A stretch of 64,000 bases of DNA from Ruminococcaceae bacterium FB2012 (GCA_900104495.1 FMXS01000004.1:370633-434632), one strand, 5' to 3'; numbered from the stretch's first letter, positions 18,008-27,046 are shown. Numbers and translations are program-made. The notes: generated by a model not told the origin, from the letters alone.

Positions 18008-20254
18008 TCAGAGCAGAGTCGTCTGATCCGGGTCGGGAATATCCTTTGCGAAATTGCCGGCAACGGGGATAGTCTTGCTTCGGTACTTGGCAAGCTTTTC
18101 GGACTGCTCGGGCGTGAGGATAAAGGCTTTTTCCACCTTGGAGCCCTTGGCTTTCAATGTCATTACCTGAACGCCGATGGTGTCTCTTGCGGCCTTCGGC
18201 AGAAGCAGGGCAGTGTCGAATATCATAGCTCTGCCGTTTGAGGAACGGAGCATTATCTGCTCGTTCGTACCGATATGGAATACCGCAACAAGCGGCGACT
18301 TGGCCGAATAGGAATTGGAGAGCTTTTTGCGGTTGGTCTTTGTTTCGTAGGCGTTGAGTGGAACTTTAGCCACCTTGCCGTTCTCAAAAACAAAGATCAT
18401 ATAGCCTTCGTAATCGGTAGTCTGGACCATATAGCGGACGTTCTCGCCTTCGTCGAATCCCAGCTTTGCGGGGATGAAATCACCGAGAGCGGAAGCCTTG
18501 GTGTCCTCAAAGGCGTTGGCTTTGGTCTTATAGACCTGTGACCTATCGGAGAAGAACAGCAGGTCGGTCTTGTTGGTGGACTCCATTTCCTGCGAGAGGA
18601 AATCCCCCTCTTTGTATTTCTGTTCGCTGGCCATACGCAGAGACTGCGGAGTGATCTTCTTGAAATATCCGCTGGCGGAAAGGAACAGAGTGCAGGGATA
18701 ATCGGGAATGTCGTCCTCCTCCACAACTTCTTCGATGTCGGTCTTATAGAAGAACTGTGTCCTGCGGGGCTGGCCGTATTTCTTGATGACCTCTTTGAGT
18801 TCGGAAACGATTATCGCTTTTATCTTCTTGTCGGAATCAAGGGTCTCCTTCAAATCGGCGATCTGTTCTTCAAGGGCCTTGGTCTCGTCGAGGCGCTTCA
18901 TGATGTACTCGCGGTTGAGGTGGCGCAGTTTTATCTCGGCGATGTATTCGGCTTGTATCTCGTCGATAGAGAAGCCGATCATCAAGTTCGGGATGACCTC
19001 GGCTTCCTCTTCGGTCTCGCGGATGATCTTTATAGCCTTGTCAATATCCAGCAGGATCTTTCCGAGGGCTTTGAGCAGGTGGAGTTTTTCCTGCTTCTTG
19101 TTAAGATCAAAGCTCACACGGCGTTTGACGCAGTCCATGCGGAAATCCACCCATTCGCGGATAATGTCGTATACGCCCATAACCTTCGGGTAGCCGTGAA
19201 CGAGGATGTTGAAGTTGCAGGCGTAGGAATCCTGGAGGGGAGTAAGCCTGTAAAGCTTCTGCATCAGAGCGTCGGGATCGACGCCTTTTTTGATGTCAAT
19301 GCCTATTTTCAGACCTTTGAGGTCGCTTTCGTCGCGGACATCGCTGATCTCTCTGATCTTTCCTGCCTTAACAAGAGCAACGATCTTTTCCTTTATCGCT
19401 TCGATAGTTGTGGTGGCTGGGATCTCAACGATCTCAATTGTTTTTGTGTCCTTGTCGAACTGATATTTTGCCCTCAGTTTAACGGAGCCCCGCCCGGTGC
19501 GGTAGATGTTATCCAGTTCGGCTTCGTCGTAGAGCAGGGAAGCTCCCCCGGGGAAGTCCGGGCCTTTAAGGGTGTCGAGAGCGTTGTGCTTGGGATTTTT
19601 CATCAAGGCCATAGTGGTCTCGCAAACCTCCGCAAGGTTGAAGGAGCATACCGATGACGCCATTGAAACGCCTATGCCCACATTCGCGTTGACAAGGATC
19701 GTGGGGAAAGTCGCCGGGAAGAGGGTAGGCTCCTGCATCGTGTTGTCGTAGTTGGGAACGAAATCCACGGTCTCCTTGTCGATGTCGCGGAAAAGCTCGT
19801 TGCAAATCGGGTCCAGCTTGGCTTCGGTATAACGGGAAGCCGCATAAGCCATATCACGGGAATAAGCCTTGCCGAAGTTTCCCTTTGACATAATGTAGGG
19901 ATGAAGCAGAGTCTCGTTTCCCCGGGCAAGACGCACCATAGTCTCATAAATTGCGGCGTCGCCGTGGGGATTGAGACGCATGGTCTGTCCGACGATATTC
20001 GCGGACTTTGTAAGCCCGCCTGTCAGCAGGCCCATTTTATACATCGTATAGAGAAGCTTTCTGTGTGAGGGCTTGAAGCCGTCTATCTCCGGGAACGCCC
20101 GGGAAACTATAACGCTCATAGCGTAGGGCATATAGTTCCTTTCCAGCGTCAGAGTAATGGGCTCCTCAACGACCTGCCCGGCGCCGGCAATATAAGCGTT
20201 GGCCTGCTCGGGAGTCAGCTTCGGTTTGTTTTCGTCTTTTTTCTTCTTTGCCAA
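18008..20254 (-). CDS. parC: Type IIA topoisomerase subunit A (ParC/GyrA-like)
   Basis: A 748-residue subunit that cuts and rejoins DNA. The breakage-reunion domain shows YAMSVIVSRAFPEIDG, KPSHRKLLYTM and the catalytic Tyr in YAASRYTEAKL at residue 142. The C-terminal domain (about 500-730) is a beta-propeller DNA-wrapping region, with repeats such as YEGYMIFVFENGKVAKVPL. The N-terminal Lys-rich extension is unusual. It lies 33 nt after the B subunit gene, in the same operon. The spelling of several motifs differs from typical GyrA (SRAFPEIDG instead of SRALPDVRDG), so this is more likely the ParC-type or a second, divergent pair; I use parC on that basis. It probably unlinks daughter chromosomes. 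Confidence 0.82.
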   Translation of the reverse strand: MAKKKKDENKPKLTPEQANAYIAGAGQVVEEPITLTLERNYMPYAMSVIVSRAFPEIDGFKPSHRKLLYTMYKMGLLTGGLTKSANIVGQTMRLNPHGDAAIYETMVRLARGNETLLHPYIMSKGNFGKAYSRDMAYAASRYTEAKLDPICNELFRDIDKETVDFVPNYDNTMQEPTLFPATFPTILVNANVGIGVSMASSVCSFNLAEVCETTMALMKNPKHNALDTLKGPDFPGGASLLYDEAELDNIYRTGRGSVKLRAKYQFDKDTKTIEIVEIPATTTIEAIKEKIVALVKAGKIREISDVRDESDLKGLKIGIDIKKGVDPDALMQKLYRLTPLQDSYACNFNILVHGYPKVMGVYDIIREWVDFRMDCVKRRVSFDLNKKQEKLHLLKALGKILLDIDKAIKIIRETEEEAEVIPNLMIGFSIDEIQAEYIAEIKLRHLNREYIMKRLDETKALEEQIADLKETLDSDKKIKAIIVSELKEVIKKYGQPRRTQFFYKTDIEEVVEEDDIPDYPCTLFLSASGYFKKITPQSLRMASEQKYKEGDFLSQEMESTNKTDLLFFSDRSQVYKTKANAFEDTKASALGDFIPAKLGFDEGENVRYMVQTTDYEGYMIFVFENGKVAKVPLNAYETKTNRKKLSNSYSAKSPLVAVFHIGTNEQIMLRSSNGRAMIFDTALLLPKAARDTIGVQVMTLKAKGSKVEKAFILTPEQSEKLAKYRSKTIPVAGNFAKDIPDPDQTTLL

Positions 20255-20287
20255 ATCATTCTACCTCTTTATCTGATAGTTGTTGTC

Positions 20288-22282
20288 TTAGCTGATGTCT
20301 GCCAGTTCGATATAATCGTGTCCGTACTGGCTTATGAAATCCTTTCGGCCCTGGAGGTCGTCGCCGAGAAGCATATCGAACATATACGCCGTGTCCTCGG
20401 CACTGTCGGGATTGACCTTGATAAGTCTGCGAGTGTCTGGATTCATAGTGGTGAGAGCCATCATATCCGCTTCGTTTTCGCCGAGACCTTTTGATCGCTG
20501 GAGGATATATTTAGTGTCGCCGATCTTTTTCAGGATATCGGCCTTTTCGTTTTCGTCATAGGCGAAATATTTCTTCTCGCCCTTCTTTTCTTTGACTGTG
20601 ATCTCGTAAAGGGGAGATTCGGCGATGAACACATAGCCCATTTCTATCAGCGTCGGACAAAGCCTATATATCATGGTAAGGATAAGCGTTCTGATCTGAA
20701 AGCCGTCGTAGTCGGCATCGGTGCAGATTATGATTTTGTTCCATTTGAGATTTTCAAGACTGAACAGGGAGAGATCCTTGTTGGCCTTGCTTTTGACCTC
20801 AACACCGCATCCGAGGACCTTTATCAGATCGGTGATGATCTCGCTCTTGAATATGCGGTCGTAGTCGGCTTTGAGGCAGTTGAGTATCTTTCCGCGGACG
20901 GGCATTACCGCCTGGAACTCGGAGTCTCTGGCCATTTTGACCGAACCCAACGCCGAATCGCCCTCCACGATGTAAAGTTCCCGCTTGGAGAGCTCCTTGG
21001 AACGGCAGTCAACAAACTTCTGCACCTGGTTGGCAAGGTCGATCTTCTGGGTCAGTGTCTTGGCGATGTTGAGCCTTGTTTTCTCGGCGTGTTCGCGGCT
21101 CCGCTTGTTTATAAGCACCTGCTCGGCGATCTTCACCGCTTCGTCGGGATTCTCTATGAAATACACCTCAAGCTGATGCTTCAAAAATTCCGTCATACAG
21201 TCCTTTATAAACTTGTTGGTGATAGCCTTCTTGGTCTGGTTGGCGTAGGATGTCATTGTAGAAAAGGAGCTTGACACCAGCACAAGGCTTTCTTCAACGT
21301 CGGCAAAGGAGATAGGCTTTTCGTTTTTGAGATATTTGTTGTTGTTTTTCAGATAGGTGTTGATCTGTGACTGGAAAGCCGACTTTACAGCCTCTTTCGG
21401 AGAACCGCCGTGTTCAAGGAAGGAAGAGTTGTGGAAATACTCCTGGAGCTTCATCTTGTTGGAGAAGGTGAAGGCCACGCTGAGTTTAACCTTGTAGTCG
21501 TCCTTGTCCTCACGGTCACGGCCCTTGCGGTCACCTTGAACGAACTGTATTGAAGTCAGAGCGTTCTCACCCACCAGCTCGGTGACATAGTCAACTATGC
21601 CGTTTTCATAGAGATAGACCGTCTCCTTGAAGGAGCCGTTCTCCTGCTGTTCACGGAAAACAAACTGGATATGGGGATTGACCACCGCCTGCTTTTTGAG
21701 CATATCGTGGTAGAATTCGGCCTCGATGTCAATATCTGTGAAGACTTCAAGATCGGGCCTCCAGCGGATGCGGGTGCCCGTCCGCTTGCGGGGAGTGGAC
21801 TCGGAATGGAGTCCGCCGACATTTTTGCCCTTTTCAAAGTGCAGATGATAGATCTGCTTGTCGCGGCAGACTTCCACATCCATATACTCCGAAGCATACT
21901 GAGTGGCGCAGGCGCCGAGGCCGTTTGTACCCAGCGAGTATTCGTAGGTGTCGCCGGAATTGTTGTCGTACTTACTGCCGCCGTAAAGCTCGCAGAAAAC
22001 GATCTCCCAGTTGTAGCGCTTTTCGGAATTGTTGTAATCCACGGGACAGCCGCGTCCGAAGTCCTCGATTTCAATTGAGAGGTCTTTGTATCGGGTAATG
22101 ACTATCTTGTCGCCGTGGCCCTCTCTTGCTTCGTCGATGGAGTTCGACAGGATCTCAAAGACTGCGTGCTTGCAGCCCTCCAGCCCGTCGGAGCCGAAGA
22201 TGACCGAAGGCTTTAATCTGACACGCTCCTCATCCTTGAGGAGCTTCATTGAATCGTTGTCGTATTCCTTTTTCTTAGGCAT
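20288..22282 (-). CDS. parE: Type IIA topoisomerase subunit B (ParE/GyrB-like), divergent
   Basis: A 664-residue ATPase subunit. GHKL motifs are visible: EILSNSIDEAREGHG (N box), EDFGRGCPVD (G1) and SLGTNGLGA (G2, usually GGLHGVGA). The TOPRIM domain has IVEGDSALGS in place of EGDSAGGS, PVRGKILNCLKA, and the metal-binding DADYDGFQIRTL. The standard catalytic residues are present, but the spelling departs from canonical GyrB/ParE throughout. The C-terminus ends with the expected FISQYGHDYIELADIS instead of the usual RRFIE(E)NA. Its promoter at 22355-22326 serves both topoisomerase genes. Confidence 0.85.
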   Translation of the reverse strand: MPKKKEYDNDSMKLLKDEERVRLKPSVIFGSDGLEGCKHAVFEILSNSIDEAREGHGDKIVITRYKDLSIEIEDFGRGCPVDYNNSEKRYNWEIVFCELYGGSKYDNNSGDTYEYSLGTNGLGACATQYASEYMDVEVCRDKQIYHLHFEKGKNVGGLHSESTPRKRTGTRIRWRPDLEVFTDIDIEAEFYHDMLKKQAVVNPHIQFVFREQQENGSFKETVYLYENGIVDYVTELVGENALTSIQFVQGDRKGRDREDKDDYKVKLSVAFTFSNKMKLQEYFHNSSFLEHGGSPKEAVKSAFQSQINTYLKNNNKYLKNEKPISFADVEESLVLVSSSFSTMTSYANQTKKAITNKFIKDCMTEFLKHQLEVYFIENPDEAVKIAEQVLINKRSREHAEKTRLNIAKTLTQKIDLANQVQKFVDCRSKELSKRELYIVEGDSALGSVKMARDSEFQAVMPVRGKILNCLKADYDRIFKSEIITDLIKVLGCGVEVKSKANKDLSLFSLENLKWNKIIICTDADYDGFQIRTLILTMIYRLCPTLIEMGYVFIAESPLYEITVKEKKGEKKYFAYDENEKADILKKIGDTKYILQRSKGLGENEADMMALTTMNPDTRRLIKVNPDSAEDTAYMFDMLLGDDLQGRKDFISQYGHDYIELADIS

Positions 22283-22325
22283 TCAAAACGTCCTTTCGTA
22301 AATAGTGAAAGCTCATACAGTAATC

Positions 22326-22355
22326 ATTATAACACAAGACCTGCCGTTTTGTCAA
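22326..22355 (-). promoter_or_regulatory. Promoter of the parE-parC operon
   Basis: On the minus strand TTGACA (complement of 22350-22355), 18 bp, TATAAT (complement of 22326-22331). Confidence 0.7.
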
Positions 22356-22407
22356 TCACATAATCACAATATATATGTATCGGTACGAAAATTTGTACTT
22401 ATTATCA

Positions 22408-22435
22408 ATAAATACTGTACTTTGACAGTATTTAT
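22408..22435. repeat. Perfect 11-bp inverted repeat between divergent genes
   Basis: ATAAATACTGT at 22408-22418 and ACAGTATTTAT at 22425-22435 are separated by 6 bp. It lies between the parE promoter and the promoter of the GGDEF gene. It could be a regulator binding site. No T-run follows on the plus strand, so a terminator is less likely. Confidence 0.7.
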
Positions 22436-22470
22436 ATGCCGTCGCTGCAAAAACTTTTTCGGTCAGGCTA

Positions 22471-22499
22471 TTGAAATCTGACAAAAAAAGGTTTATAAT
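22471..22499 (+). promoter_or_regulatory. Promoter of the GGDEF fusion gene
   Basis: TTGAAA at 22471-22476, 17 bp, TATAAT at 22494-22499. Confidence 0.7.
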
Positions 22500-22532
22500 G
22501 GTTAAAGTGCGATAGGAAAGGACGGTCAAAAT

Positions 22533-24449
22533 ATGTCTCACGGCAGATATAATCTGGCTTTGCTTGTTGCGAATATCACCGACCCTTTCAGCAATTTCGT
22601 AGCTAAAGGAGTTATGGAAGAAGCGGCAAGGCTCGGGGCTGACTTAACTATATTTCCCGGGAAATACCTGGGTATCCAGGATAAATACGATAAATACGAT
22701 ACTACCTACGAGTATCAGTACAATGTGCTGTTCGACTATGCGGCCGAGGGCGGTTTCGATCATATCATCGCAGCGATAGGAACGATAGCCTATGCTCTTG
22801 ACAACGAAAACAAGAAGAAGTTCCTTGCGGGGCTCGGAGATACTCCGGTGCTTTCGGTGGCTGCGGATATAGAAGGCTACGATTCGCTGGAATTCGACAA
22901 CCGCAGACCCATGCTGGATATCGTGGATATGCTGGCGTCCCAGGGCAGAAAGCATATCGGCATTATGGTCGGAGACTTAAACAACAACGAGTGCGAGGAA
23001 AGGTTCCTTGCTTTCAAAGAGGGGCTTGAAAAGCACGGCATAGAACTCCCGGACAGGTATGTTATGCAGAGCGATGTTTCCGAGCTTTGCCGGGATGAAG
23101 CCGAAGCTCTGCTGGATAACGCTCCCGAGCTTGACGCGATAGTCTGCGCCAACGATGATATTGCAATGGTGGTATACGAAGCCGTAAAGGCCCGAGGTTT
23201 GACAGTCGGCAGGGACATTGCGGTCACGGGCTTTGACGATCTGCCTGTTTCCGCGGAGCTGGATCCTCCGCTGGCGACAGTCAGAGCCGATGCCGTAAAA
23301 CTGGGAGCAAGAGCTGTCGAAAAAGCCGTTAATAAGCTGAACGGCATCGAAGATACAGAGAAGCTTTTCCCGTCTGAATTTATTCCCCGGGAATCCTGCG
23401 GTATCAATATCGAAAAGCACAGAGAGCCGATCAGACTCACCGAAAGCGAACGCATAAAGCTGAGAGAGGAAAACTTAAACAGGATCCATATCAACAACAT
23501 TTTTGTCCGGGACGCTATGATGTTCAGTTCCGATCTCAAACACAGCTATGCAAAAACAATGAAGCAGCTTTCGCTTATCGGCGCGATGACGAGCTTTATG
23601 TATACCCTTGAAAAACCTGTAAAGCACAGCTTCAATGAAAAGTTCCCGAAGGGGCTACCGTGGATTTTTCGCTCCTACAGCTACGGAAACGAGATTCACA
23701 CCGTTCCGGACAGCGAACAAAAGGTTAGCATCCGCGAGGTTTTCGACAACAAATATCTGTGTACCGAAAGGCAGCACTGCTTTATAGCCGCCGACCTTTA
23801 CGTTGCGGACACGCAGTACGGCATTGCTTTGCTTGAACCTCAGAACTCGGATTTCTTCTCCGAGCTTGAACTGGTGACATACATCCTCAGCTCGGCAGTA
23901 AGGACTCTTGACATACTGAACAACCGCGAAAAGCTCCTCGGAAGGCTGAAAACTGCGAATCTTGCCCTTGAAAAAGAATCGCAGATAGACGAGCTTACGG
24001 GCATCTACAACCGGAGAGGATTCTATCTTGCGGCGGATAATCTTTTAGAGCAGACCGGGGGCATGGAGCATATTGTCTGCTATGCCGACCTCGACAATCT
24101 TAAACTTATCAACGATCTTTACGGTCATAACGAAGGCGATTCGGCACTGATATTGACGGCAGAGTGCCTGCGTAAAGTATTCGGTGACAGCGCTGTCATC
24201 GGACGCGCGGGCGGTGACGAGTTTATTGTTATCATCCCGCGCGGAGAGCTTGATCCGGAAAAATGCCTGTCGGCAAGGGACGCCTACGTTGACGCGCTTA
24301 ACGGAAAGGGGATAAAGCCCTATAAGTTCAATGTTTCAATGGGCATCATAAGCTGCACCTGCGAGAACGGCTACGACCTCAAAGCTGCCCTTGACAGAGC
24401 AGACGATCAGCTTTATGTGCATAAACAGAAACGCAAAAGAGAGATATAG
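22533..24449 (+). CDS. Periplasmic-binding-protein-like domain fused to GGDEF diguanylate cyclase
   Basis: A 638-residue cytoplasmic protein, since no signal peptide or membrane segment is visible. Residues 1-300 look like the sugar-binding half of LacI repressors (LALLVANITDPFSNFVAKGV, AIVCANDDIAMVVYEAVKA, VTGFDDLPVSAELDPPLATV), but the helix-turn-helix that LacI proteins carry in front is absent. Residues 300-470 are a linker and a possible GAF-like region. Residues 475-638 form a GGDEF domain with LTGIYNRRGF, YADLDNLKLIND and the active AGGDEF loop; no RxxD inhibitory site is seen. A sugar-gated producer of cyclic di-GMP is inferred. It stands alone between its own promoter and terminator. 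Confidence 0.83.
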   Translation: MSHGRYNLALLVANITDPFSNFVAKGVMEEAARLGADLTIFPGKYLGIQDKYDKYDTTYEYQYNVLFDYAAEGGFDHIIAAIGTIAYALDNENKKKFLAGLGDTPVLSVAADIEGYDSLEFDNRRPMLDIVDMLASQGRKHIGIMVGDLNNNECEERFLAFKEGLEKHGIELPDRYVMQSDVSELCRDEAEALLDNAPELDAIVCANDDIAMVVYEAVKARGLTVGRDIAVTGFDDLPVSAELDPPLATVRADAVKLGARAVEKAVNKLNGIEDTEKLFPSEFIPRESCGINIEKHREPIRLTESERIKLREENLNRIHINNIFVRDAMMFSSDLKHSYAKTMKQLSLIGAMTSFMYTLEKPVKHSFNEKFPKGLPWIFRSYSYGNEIHTVPDSEQKVSIREVFDNKYLCTERQHCFIAADLYVADTQYGIALLEPQNSDFFSELELVTYILSSAVRTLDILNNREKLLGRLKTANLALEKESQIDELTGIYNRRGFYLAADNLLEQTGGMEHIVCYADLDNLKLINDLYGHNEGDSALILTAECLRKVFGDSAVIGRAGGDEFIVIIPRGELDPEKCLSARDAYVDALNGKGIKPYKFNVSMGIISCTCENGYDLKAALDRADDQLYVHKQKRKREI

Positions 24450-24451
24450 CA

Positions 24452-24487
24452 AAAGCCTGTGCAAAACGAGCTGCACAGGCTTTTTTG
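24452..24487 (+). terminator. Terminator after the GGDEF fusion gene
   Basis: AAAGCCTGTGCA pairs with TGCACAGGCTTT, followed by a T run. It sits just past the stop codon and faces the convergent cotJC gene. Confidence 0.85.
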
Positions 24488-24495
24488 CTGTTGTC

Positions 24496-25092
24496 TTACT
24501 TATCGAAGGAAGGGTTATAAGCGTAGAAGTTCTTGGCATCGAGCATATCCTGCACCAGACGGAGAGATTCTCCGAACCTCTGGAAGTGGACTACCTCGCG
24601 TTCACGCAGGAACTTGATCGGGTCGCGGACATCCGGGTCGTCGATCAGACGCAGAAGATTGTCATAGGTCGTGCGGGCCTTCTGCTCGGCAGCGAGGTCC
24701 TCGTGGAGGTCGGTTATCACATCGCCCTTGGACTGGAAATAAGAAGCGGTGAAGGGAACTCCCGAAGCGGCCTGGGGATAGATACCCGTTGTGTGATCTA
24801 CAAAATATGCGTCAAAGCCGGCCTTCTTGATCTCCTCAATGGAAAGATTCCGTGTCAGCTGATAAAGGATAGCCGAGATCATTTCCATGTGGGCAAGTTC
24901 CTCGGTGCCGATATCGGTGAGGGTGGCCTGTATCTCCCGGCAGGGAGCGGAATAACGCTGATTGAGATACCTCATCGAGGCGCCCAATTCGCCGTCGGGG
25001 CCGCCAATCTGGCTGATTATCACCTTAGCAAGAGTCGGGTCGGGATTCTTTATCTTTACGGGGTATTGGAGTTTTTTCTCATACTGCCACAT
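24496..25092 (-). CDS. cotJC: CotJC, manganese-catalase-family spore coat protein
   Basis: A 198-residue protein with the ferritin-like helical bundle of manganese catalases. Metal ligands fit the Glu/His pattern in ELGASMRYLNQRY, GTEELAHMEMI, LHEDLAAEQKART and REREVVHFQRF. The start MWQYEKKLQYPVKI is typical of CotJC. It is last in the cotJA-cotJB-cotJC operon, overlapping cotJB by 1 nt. In spore formers it goes into the inner coat; many non-sporulating clostridia keep it, where it may detoxify peroxide. Well recognised family, with function in this organism inferred. Confidence 0.92.
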   Translation of the reverse strand: MWQYEKKLQYPVKIKNPDPTLAKVIISQIGGPDGELGASMRYLNQRYSAPCREIQATLTDIGTEELAHMEMISAILYQLTRNLSIEEIKKAGFDAYFVDHTTGIYPQAASGVPFTASYFQSKGDVITDLHEDLAAEQKARTTYDNLLRLIDDPDVRDPIKFLREREVVHFQRFGESLRLVQDMLDAKNFYAYNPSFDK

Positions 25093-25364
25093 TAGTCGTC
25101 ACTCCCTTCATTTGCACAGAGTTCCCAGGGGAAGGGCTGCGTTACCCATTCCCATTTTCTTGTGCCTGCCGATGCGGCTGCCGTTAAGGGGCCGTATTTG
25201 GATTCGTATTCTTTCTTTGCCTTTTCGCAGACTTCTTTGTGCCTGCGGAAGTATTCAAGGCCGTCGGGACAGGTAGGATGAGTGTCAAGATACTCATTCG
25301 CTTCAACAAGAGCGAAGGAAGCTGCCTGTATCTTTTTCATCAGCTTGATCTGTTCACTTGTCAT
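25092..25364 (-). CDS. cotJB: CotJB spore coat protein
   Basis: A small 90-residue protein with the CotJB pattern: two helices, the segment ALVEANEYLDTHPTCPDGLE, and YFRRHKEVCEKAKKEYESKYG, ending in a short PFPWE motif. It overlaps cotJA by 11 nt and cotJC by 1 nt. It is required with CotJA for incorporation of CotJC in Bacillus; here that role is inferred from the conserved gene order. Confidence 0.9.
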   Translation of the reverse strand: MTSEQIKLMKKIQAASFALVEANEYLDTHPTCPDGLEYFRRHKEVCEKAKKEYESKYGPLTAAASAGTRKWEWVTQPFPWELCANEGSDD

Positions 25365-25611
25365 TCTTAACAGCCTCCTCTCCTATGAAAGGCTTATCAA
25401 GGCACGGGAAGATCGTCCCGCGCTGAAGCGCTGCATCGCTGTCGTAGGGCTTCTGCCACTGCTGGAAGGGGACATACGCCATTGCGTAAGGCATCTCCTT
25501 CGAGAATTTCGTCATAGGCAGGGGGCAGGACTTTGCCTCCGGTTTATCCTCTGCTGGCATATCGTCCGAGGAAAGGATCATACCGAGGACGCCTGCATCA
25601 GTTATATCCAT
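25354..25611 (-). CDS. cotJA: CotJA spore coat associated protein
   Basis: An 85-residue first gene of the cotJ operon. Its middle, MPYAMAYVPFQQWQKPYD, with the following LQRGTIFPCLDKPF, is the CotJA signature. AGGAGG precedes the start. On the minus strand a CATAGAAT element (complement of 25669-25676) about 60 bp upstream, with ACA some 16 bp before it, loosely resembles sigma-E/K mother-cell promoters, but this is weak. No sigma-A consensus promoter is evident. Confidence 0.88.
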   Translation of the reverse strand: MDITDAGVLGMILSSDDMPAEDKPEAKSCPLPMTKFSKEMPYAMAYVPFQQWQKPYDSDAALQRGTIFPCLDKPFIGEEAVKNDK

Positions 25612-25740
25612 AATAGTCCTCCTGAATATTCTTGTATTGTGTTCTGTTGTTACTGCCGTAACACTACCATTCTATGCGTTTGGGGCCTGTTCTGTGAAAA
25701 GTGTATATATTGAAAAATATTGTAAAAAAATCTTTGGCGG

Positions 25741-25778
25741 TTTTAACGTTGACAAGATAACGTTAAAAATGTTATAGT
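25741..25778 (+). promoter_or_regulatory. livK promoter embedded in a perfect palindromic operator
   Basis: TTTTAACGTT at 25741-25750 and AACGTTAAAA at 25759-25768 form a perfect 10-bp inverted repeat with an 8-bp spacer. The candidate -35 TTGACA (25749-25754) lies at the edge of the left arm and within the spacer; the -10 is TATAGT at 25773-25778, spacing 18. A dimeric regulator bound here would block the promoter. Confidence 0.7.
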
Positions 25779-25840
25779 TTTAAATAGGAAAAATAGGCAT
25801 TTCGGCCTGTTTATCCTAAATATTTTAAGGAGTGACAAGT

Positions 25841-27046
25841 ATGAAAATGATCAAGAAAATGCTCGCTCTCTCCCTTTCCGCCGTAATGGCAGCTGCCTGC
25901 CTTGCATCCTGCGGAAACGGCGATTCGAGCAAAACAGAGTCCGGTGCTGACGGCGGCACTGAAGGCAGCAGCGATAAAACGATCGTTATCGGCGGCAGCG
26001 GTCCTCTTACAGGCGGTGCTGCTCAGTACGGTGTAGGCGTTAAGAACGCCGTTGAGCTGGCTATCAAGGACGTTAACGCTTCCGGCGAGCTTGGCGACAT
26101 CAAGCTTTCCCTTGCTTTTGAGGATGACGAGGCTGACCCTGCCGACAAGGCTGTTAACGCTTACAACACCTTGAAGGATAAGGGAATGGATATCATGGTA
26201 GGTACTGTTACAACAGGTTCCTGCCTGGCTGTTATCGACCAGACAAAGGCTGACAACATCTTCCAGCTGACTCCTTCCGCTTCGGCTCAGGATGTAATCA
26301 GAAACGACAACTGCTTCCAGGTCTGCTTTACCGACCCCAACCAGGGCAAGGCTTCCGCTGACTACATTGCCGATAAGAACGTAGCTAAGAAGATCGCTAT
26401 CATCTATGACAGCTCTGATGCTTATTCTTCCGGTATCTACAACACCTTCAAATCCGAGGCTTCCGCTAAGGGCCTTGAGGTAGTTTCCGAGGGTGCATTC
26501 ACAAAGGATTCCAAGACAGACTTCTCCGCTCAGATTGCCGATGCCAAGAACAAGGGCGCAGAGCTGGTATTCCTGCCTATCTACTACACTGAGGCTTCTC
26601 TGATCCTTTCTCAGTCCAAGAGCGCTGACTACAAGCCTATCTTCTTCGGCTGCGACGGTCTTGACGGTATCCTTTCCGTTGAGAACTTTGACACCACCCT
26701 TGCTGAGGGCGTTATGCTGCTGACTCCTTTCGCTGCCGATGCTGAGGATGAGGCTACCAAGAAGTTCGTTGCAGATTACAAGGCTGCATACAACGAGACT
26801 CCCAACCAGTTCGCTGCCGATGCTTATGACTGCGTAAAGATCATTGCCAAGCTCATCAAGCAGGAGGGCATCACTGCTGATATGTCCGCTTCCGAAATGT
26901 GCGACAAGCTCAAGGCTGCTATCTCCAACAACTTCAGCTTTGACGGTCTCACCGGTACAGGCATGACCTGGACTGCTGACGGTGCTGTTTCCAAGAATCC
27001 TAAGGCTGTTGTTATCAAGAACGGTTCTTACTCCGCTCTTCAGTAA
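25841..27046 (+). CDS. livK: Branched-chain amino acid ABC transporter, substrate-binding lipoprotein
   Basis: A 401-residue lipoprotein: signal peptide, lipobox LASC near residue 23, an acidic/Ser linker, then a type I periplasmic-binding fold (IVIGGSGPLTGGAAQYGVGV, ELAIKDVNASG, LTPSASAQDVI). It matches the LivJ/LivK class for leucine, isoleucine and valine. The start at 25841 has AAGGAG at 25827-25832; a GTG nine bases earlier overlaps that site and is rejected. It is followed by its own terminator, so the binding protein can be made in excess over the permease genes downstream. Confidence 0.88.
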   Translation: MKMIKKMLALSLSAVMAAACLASCGNGDSSKTESGADGGTEGSSDKTIVIGGSGPLTGGAAQYGVGVKNAVELAIKDVNASGELGDIKLSLAFEDDEADPADKAVNAYNTLKDKGMDIMVGTVTTGSCLAVIDQTKADNIFQLTPSASAQDVIRNDNCFQVCFTDPNQGKASADYIADKNVAKKIAIIYDSSDAYSSGIYNTFKSEASAKGLEVVSEGAFTKDSKTDFSAQIADAKNKGAELVFLPIYYTEASLILSQSKSADYKPIFFGCDGLDGILSVENFDTTLAEGVMLLTPFAADAEDEATKKFVADYKAAYNETPNQFAADAYDCVKIIAKLIKQEGITADMSASEMCDKLKAAISNNFSFDGLTGTGMTWTADGAVSKNPKAVVIKNGSYSALQ

